Shown here in pieces: positions 59,601 to 64,000 of a DNA stretch of 64,000 nucleotides. The notes under the pieces are model-generated. The model saw only the letters and a program-made list of their open reading frames with translations. It did not search any database and had not been told where the DNA came from. The stretch lies in contig CM021318.1 of NCBI GenBank assembly GCA_010645155.1, positions 4,180,461 to 4,244,460 on the forward strand. The letters are read 5' to 3'. The DNA is from Tigriopus japonicus (Eukaryota > Arthropoda > Copepoda > Harpacticoida > Harpacticidae). A program made the position numbers and the translations under genes. How positions within the stretch are numbered: the stretch's first letter is position 1; each line of letters begins with the position of its first letter.

Positions 59601-62600
59601 TTAGCAAACTAAGGACATTTTTTAAGGCTTTTCTCTTATGTAGCTAGTAAAGAATAGTAATTATAATCTTCCAAGATGTTAATGGATGAAAATCGCTCCC
59701 AAAGTTTTATTTTGGGTTTGCTGTTGAAATATTTTCTTTCCTTCATTAAGAACTGTTTAAGTGTGAAAACAGTTAAGATATTTCTACGGCAGCTGGTTCT
59801 TCGTTTCGTTCGCTTGACCCCTTATCAAATTCCCTAAAAATGGCACCGAAATATGAAGAGGAAATGCAGATATGCAAAACTGGCTAAGTGAATCAGTGGA
59901 CAAGCGACCAAGCGTCTGAAGGCACGAACATATCAGATCAAGAGACAAAAACAAAAAACATGTTCAAGTTTACCGTGACAGATTAAGCAAAGGTAAAAGT
60001 GGGCATTTGCATTTGTTTGATATCACTAATCTCCATAAACGCGAATACCCATCGATGTTGGATAATGGCTGGACTTATTAGCATGTGAGTTGAACTGATG
60101 ATCCGAAATGAGATCAAATCGACATCATCATATCAAAATGGGAATCTGGGCTAATCATTTTGATTTTTTACACTTGACTAGACATTTCACAGATACGACG
60201 TAGAAAGTTAGAGGTACTTCAAATTCTGATATGCCATCCATGCAATAGCCTTGACTCTTTTCTAAAAATGGTTCTCGATGCGGTGAAATATCATCGTGAC
60301 ATGTCACAAATTGAAGCAAATCTACGCTAGTCCTTTTTTGAACGTCTAGGGCATGGTATATTGCACACACCCCGTGCCTGAATGGAGGCATGTCAGCTAT
60401 TTGGTGATAGAGGTACTATTTTCCGTCTTCCAGACACAAGAACTGTGTAAGCTTTAGAAGTATGTACCACTAGATCGATTCAAAAGTTAGATCAAAACTT
60501 GAAATAGTAAGTCTTACCTTGACAATCTTGTTGAGGATCTTCTTGCCTTCGTCCAAGGCTTGGGCAAAGGTTCGCGTAGCGACAAAGCTCCGCCGGAGTT
60601 GCTCTGTGAGCGTCTTGGGGACATCTCCGAAGGGTTGCAATTTCCTCATGGTTTGAGACACACAACTCATATACCTGCAATTTGGAAGTGCATCAATCCA
60701 TTTGAAGTGCTCGAGATTCGCGGTTCCTGTTCTTTTCAAAGCAATTGCATGATGATGCAAAGTGGTGTCGTTTTCTTTGCCTTCTGATTACGGTGTTTCT
60801 GTCTAATTCTGCGCCCTTTCATTTACCGGGTGCTATTCTCGACTATCAGCGAGGGCTCCTGTGAATATCCAACAGGTCACTGAAAAAACCGTGAGCCATT
60901 GTCAAGAACTGGACTAATCAAACAAAAAAGTTTTTCAATCCTCGCCAACGGATGATTTTTGAACTTGAACCCCGAGCCGAAAGATAAGTTCTATTCCCGA
61001 AGTCCCGAAAAGAATCGGTTGAGGTTCAATAAACAAATTCAGCCAGTTCAAATTGCAAATCGTGCTTCTTCAATACGTACACGCAGATCGGAACCGCCTT
61101 TAATGATGAGGCTACCTCTGTGCGTTGGTTATCAAAGAAATCCTCCTTCATCCCCTTGTAATTTGATCTGGTAAATGTACACCGTTCGACTCAATACGAA
61201 GCCAAAAGCCGCAAGAAAGCCGCATATGATCGCCATTGAGGTTAAAACTGCGAACTTTTCAAGATTCCACTCGACCGTCACGTTATCATCAAGAATTATT
61301 ATTTGGAATGGGAAAATAAATCGTAGCTAATGGAGCAATTACAAAACAGGTCCGTTAGTGTGGTTGGCTAGAGAGGCTTCTCGCCTAATCTCGGTTGGGC
61401 TGGACCGAAAGAGTTTGTGAGACTGGTCACGTAACGAATGTCTTCTTCACAGCTTGAACACCCACGGAGCAGCAGCCACTCACTCCTCACTTTGACTCTG
61501 GATCCCGTGCACTACGAAGTGTTGCTCATGCATGGCAAATAAACTTTAGATACGTGCGGGACGCTCAGAAAATGAGTGCCACAACGAACTTTAAGGGTCT
61601 TTAAAATGCCAAGCCGATTTCTCCGACATATTTTCCAATCAAACGGCCTACAGCAAGATTTTGGGTTACTTGTTTGATTTTGATTCAATGGGTTATTGAT
61701 TTTTTCCGTGAGACAATAGCGTCTCTAGTGCAGTAATTTGATAGTGGCCCAGGTCTGGATTTATAAACGGTAAAACAACAAATCTGAGTGCGAGGATTGC
61801 ATTTTTTGAGCACATCTAGGAAATATGGCACGGTTAAGAAAATGTTAGCTTTGGCACGTGACGAATCCGTGAATAATGCGGCGCTCATATCAAGGTTCAA
61901 GCACTTTTCCATCGAATCAAATTCCAGAAGGATGAGTTCAAAAATGTGCGCTCGAGTGAAGGAGATTCGACACGACGACGAGTTTACGAGGGCATAAACC
62001 ACCCAGCCAAGAACGAGGGCATCACCATGATCATGATCCGTATGAAAAAAGGCCATCAAATGACATGCAAGCCAATAATCCGGGCCTTTACTGGGACCTC
62101 TGGACCTAAAGGCATTTTTAGCGACGACGGCCAAGGAATAGCCCGAGGGGTCGTCTTCAAATTGGCAACTTCGAGAGCTGAGTCATGCTTGTCTTGTATG
62201 GACGTACACACATTGTATAGTACGTACGTAGATGATGCGTTTTTGCGACGGCGGACCCTCTCGGGAGGGATAACTTACTCTTTCAAGGGCATTCATCCAA
62301 AGTAACCAATCATCTGTTTTTGGTCCTAACAAAGGCCTTGTAAGTATCCAAACGGTCCCATCATAGAACATCCTGACTGATCCAATGGGGTCGAGAAAAC
62401 TCCAGTTTTGTCAAGGTAAGTCTGACATGACATACACGCAATCGGAAAACCCCAAAGAAATGATTTAATTGTACCACCCAACGCGTTCCCATGTCCGTCA
62501 ACCAACACATTGGCGTCACAAACAAACGCATATTCATGGTAAATTGACAACAATGCACAAGCAAAAGTGTGGACATAAGGTTCATCAAGATGTGCTCAAT

Positions 62601-63648
62601 AACGGAAGAAGACCAATCATTTTAATCTACGATTTAAAATGAGAGACTCTTTAATCAGAAATCACTCAGAAATGTATCCCGGAAGATCGATCATCAGTCC
62701 AACTTTAAAAATGGATCGAGCAAGGACGAAAAGGGTTCGCTCATTCGTTGGTTCTTGTGCCTTTGCTGTCGTTCTCTTTCGAGTCTCCCGATCGATCCGG
62801 TTTGGTTAGCACTGTATGCACGTACGTGAGACAGGCAGGCCATATGCTTGGATCAAAACGGTTTGATCTTTTTCCAACTTTAGCCTAATGGGTTACGGCC
62901 ACAGAAGACTTTTCCGATAAAAATTTCCTTTTTGAATTCTTTTGATAATTTTACCATCACATTTTTTCTTGATAAGCCAGCAGGTTAGGCCAAAGATAGA
63001 AAGAGGGAGAGAACGAACGGTGAACGGACCTTTGAGCCAAGGAAGAGAGGTTCTCTCCGAAAAATCGGGCAAACCGCTCGAAAATGACACATTTCCAAGA
63101 GAGATTGAAATTTCTGTTTCAAAAAGTCTACCGTCTCTTGATCAAAGCCTATTGAATTTAATTGAAGGGTGCATGTTGTTGTTGCTGATCATTCCTGGCT
63201 CGCTCAATCTGGTGGGCGTGTACGAGTGTATGAGTGTGAGAGGAGGAGGAGGGAGCAGGTCAACCTAACTAATAGGATGTCTGGATGAACACAGGAATGT
63301 TCTAATTGGTGGCTTTCAGACAATATTTTGTGATTTATCGATGCATTTTTGGGCGATTACGAGCCTTGAGAGTCATAAGCGAGTCCAACTGTAGATCAAA
63401 GTCTTTTACTTACACGTAATCGAAACTCTGCTGAACGTTGAACACGATGAACATTCGTTGGTAGAGCTGCGAAAAGAAATTTTGAAGAGCATCCTCCAAA
63501 TTGACATCTCCGTGCTCGTAATACTTTTCAAGATCGCCGAAGAACTTGAAAAAAACATCTTTATTGCGTTCGTAAATGATGCCATATGTCTTCTTGAAGA
63601 GCGTGTCGAACTTGGCCTTGGATTCAGTGAGTAGATCCATGAAGGCCT
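49649..63648 (-). CDS. Glypican, Dally-like/GPC4-6 type (3' part; 5' exons outside window)
   Basis: Cell-surface heparan sulfate proteoglycan held by a GPI anchor. The family modulates Wnt, Hedgehog and BMP signals. Exons seen: 63648-63414, 60674-60518, 56327-56162, 50856-50684, 50617-50209, 50121-49649, all GT-AG with matching phases. The encoded core has the family cysteine pattern (YMSCVSQ, SCAPCQG, PCPKYCLNVMRGCLA, CNND, CWNG) and the motifs FGDVP, RSFVATRTFAQAL and NPEVRVD. It then has an acidic stretch with consecutive Ser-Gly pairs and a hydrophobic C-terminus. The CWNG...NPEVRVD region looks closer to the GPC1/2/4/6 (Dally-like) branch than to GPC3/5. The signal peptide and first cysteines must lie past 64000. 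The 3' end faces the ionotropic receptor gene convergently. Confidence 0.95.
50684..50856 (-). CDS. Glypican exon: LxGPFDVE segment
   Basis: The 173-bp exon begins with the last two bases of an alanine codon. It reads HIQQLSDRLLGPFDVE, then PIGVKISDAIMSFQ and ECGPTRLQKRQ, matching the LEGPFNIE...IGVKISDAI...GCGP block of glypicans. It ends at phase 0 with donor GTACGG and is followed by a 66-bp intron. The KR pair near its end lies close to where glypicans are often cut by furin-like proteases, but no full RxxR site is seen. Confidence 0.95.
53460..53860. repeat. Dispersed repeat R2, copy 2
   Basis: Shares GACTTCGAGTTGGCAGTGCT, GAGTGTTGCCAT and AAAAAGGGCAGGTTGAACT blocks with 25010-25345. 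Located in the 5.3-kb glypican intron. At least three GAGTT(G/T)...TTGCCAT modules are visible in alternating orientation. Confidence 0.65.
54711..54751. repeat. (GAA)n microsatellite
   Basis: About a dozen GAA/GGA units in a glypican intron. The minus-strand serine run in a short open frame here comes from this repeat. Confidence 0.9.
56162..56327 (-). CDS. Glypican exon: cysteine-rich CAPCQG...YCLNVMRGCLA
   Basis: The 166-bp exon runs from an ATTTCTTTCCAG acceptor to donor GTAAGC. It encodes the most conserved cysteine block of glypicans, with six cysteines, and ends in SWDEFI. It joins in frame to the next exon 5.3 kb downstream. It is not obvious in ORF searches because it has no internal start. 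Confidence 0.95.
56328..60517. other. Glypican intron, 4.2 kb
   Basis: Contains the small GTGGGCC-rich element at 57813-58028. No other recognisable feature. Confidence 0.6.
57813..58028. mobile_element. Small GTGGGCC-rich element, possibly hAT-like
   Basis: Starts CAGGGTTAGGCAACCGTTGG and ends GGTGGGCCCTGTG. Flanks CTCTATCT and CTCTATCC agree at 7 of 8 bases. The motif GGTGGGCC is repeated on one strand, with GTGGCCCC between. Located in a glypican intron and much more GC-rich than its surroundings. Confidence 0.5.
60518..60674 (-). CDS. Glypican exon: FGDVP and RSFVATRTFAQAL
   Basis: The 157-bp exon starts by completing a valine codon and reads YMSCVSQTMRKLQPFGDVP, then the helix RSFVATRTFAQAL, ending at IVK before donor GTAAGA. 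These are hallmark glypican core motifs. Confidence 0.95.
60675..63413. other. Glypican intron, 2.7 kb
   Basis: A 149-codon minus-strand open frame (61685-62134) and its plus-strand partners have no recognisable motifs and I treat them as chance. Confidence 0.55.
63414..63648 (-). CDS. Glypican exon: FMDLLTESK...FFSQLYQRMF
   Basis: The 235-bp exon starts after a CCATTTCAG acceptor and ends inside the codon at DYV with donor GTAAGT. It contains AFMDLLTESKAKFDTLF, the DLEKYYEHGDVNLEDALQNFF helix and LYQRMF, matching the N-terminal part of the glypican core. It is the most 5' exon inside the window. Confidence 0.94.
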
Positions 63649-64000
63649 CTGAAATGGAGGAGATAAACACACATCAAGATCAGTCTGATTTTAAATATCG
63701 AACGAGTTGAATCATTGGCAAAGATATATTTCATTCAACTGATCACGTATCATTCTCTAGTCCTTCTACGTGTCTTAAATCGAATTGTTCAAAAAGCCGC
63801 AAATGTTTCCGACGCACCTACACCACGTGTTTTTCCTTGAGACTCAGGAGTGACCGACCCTCTTTTATTCTTTCCTCCTTACTAACACCACATTAGGGGC
63901 ATGCATTCAATTTATTTTCGGGTCACATGTGCGTTCTGAGTTCTTTCTCTAATTTGGGGCTTGTCTACACCCAGATTAGGTTGGAGAACAATCAGATCTT

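Noticed and set aside
61685..62134. 149-codon minus-strand open frame
   Set aside because: Lies in a glypican intron and shows no domain or family motif.

Overview
The window is invertebrate, almost certainly arthropod, nuclear DNA. The genes are split by GT-AG introns of two sizes: very short ones (66-87 bp) and very long ones (up to about 26 kb) packed with transposons. A divergent ionotropic receptor, an insect/crustacean-style nicotinic receptor subunit and a Dally-like glypican would suit a crustacean such as a copepod, but the species is an inference. The sequence is AT-rich and no bacterial or organellar genes are visible.

Three protein-coding genes can be supported. (1) A complete nicotinic acetylcholine receptor subunit (minus strand, 42482 to 2465) is rebuilt here from nine exons. 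All phases agree and the product is 499 aa, from signal peptide through Cys-loop ligand-binding domain and M1-M3 to M4. It lacks the paired loop-C cysteines, so it is a non-alpha subunit. (2) A complete three-exon ionotropic receptor of 609 aa lies on the plus strand at 45962-47948. (3) The 3' part of a glypican (minus strand, 63648 to 49649; 5' exons lie beyond the window) carries the cysteine-rich core, a Ser-Gly heparan-sulfate attachment cluster and a C-terminal GPI-signal-like tail. The nicotinic receptor and the ionotropic receptor are both neural or sensory membrane channels. Nothing in the sequence ties the three genes into one pathway.

The rest is mostly mobile DNA inside the nicotinic receptor introns. 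I recognise several degraded LINEs, all on the minus strand. The best is at 32313-34819, with an open RT frame broken from its upstream half by what looks like one frameshift. There are also Tc1-like transposase remnants and a large, diverse set of non-autonomous hAT-type elements. Seven of these have terminal inverted repeats plus perfect 8-bp target-site duplications: 858-2210, 5117-6171, 9942-10761, 17893-18363, 25893-26996, 27011-27307 and 27316-28025. Others have one or two mismatches in the duplication. Two nested insertions can be read directly: 5117-6171 inside a LINE, and 40290-41454 inside another repeat.

The most unusual region is 25885-28883. At least four hAT-like elements are stacked nearly end to end there, with three copies of the same 8-bp target GTACTGAG flanking two related elements and a fourth element's duplication overlapping that target. 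Several of these unrelated-looking elements also carry an internal minisatellite (22, 30, 34 or 37 bp units) built from the element's own short internal motif. This recurring architecture is the best candidate for something under-described in the window.
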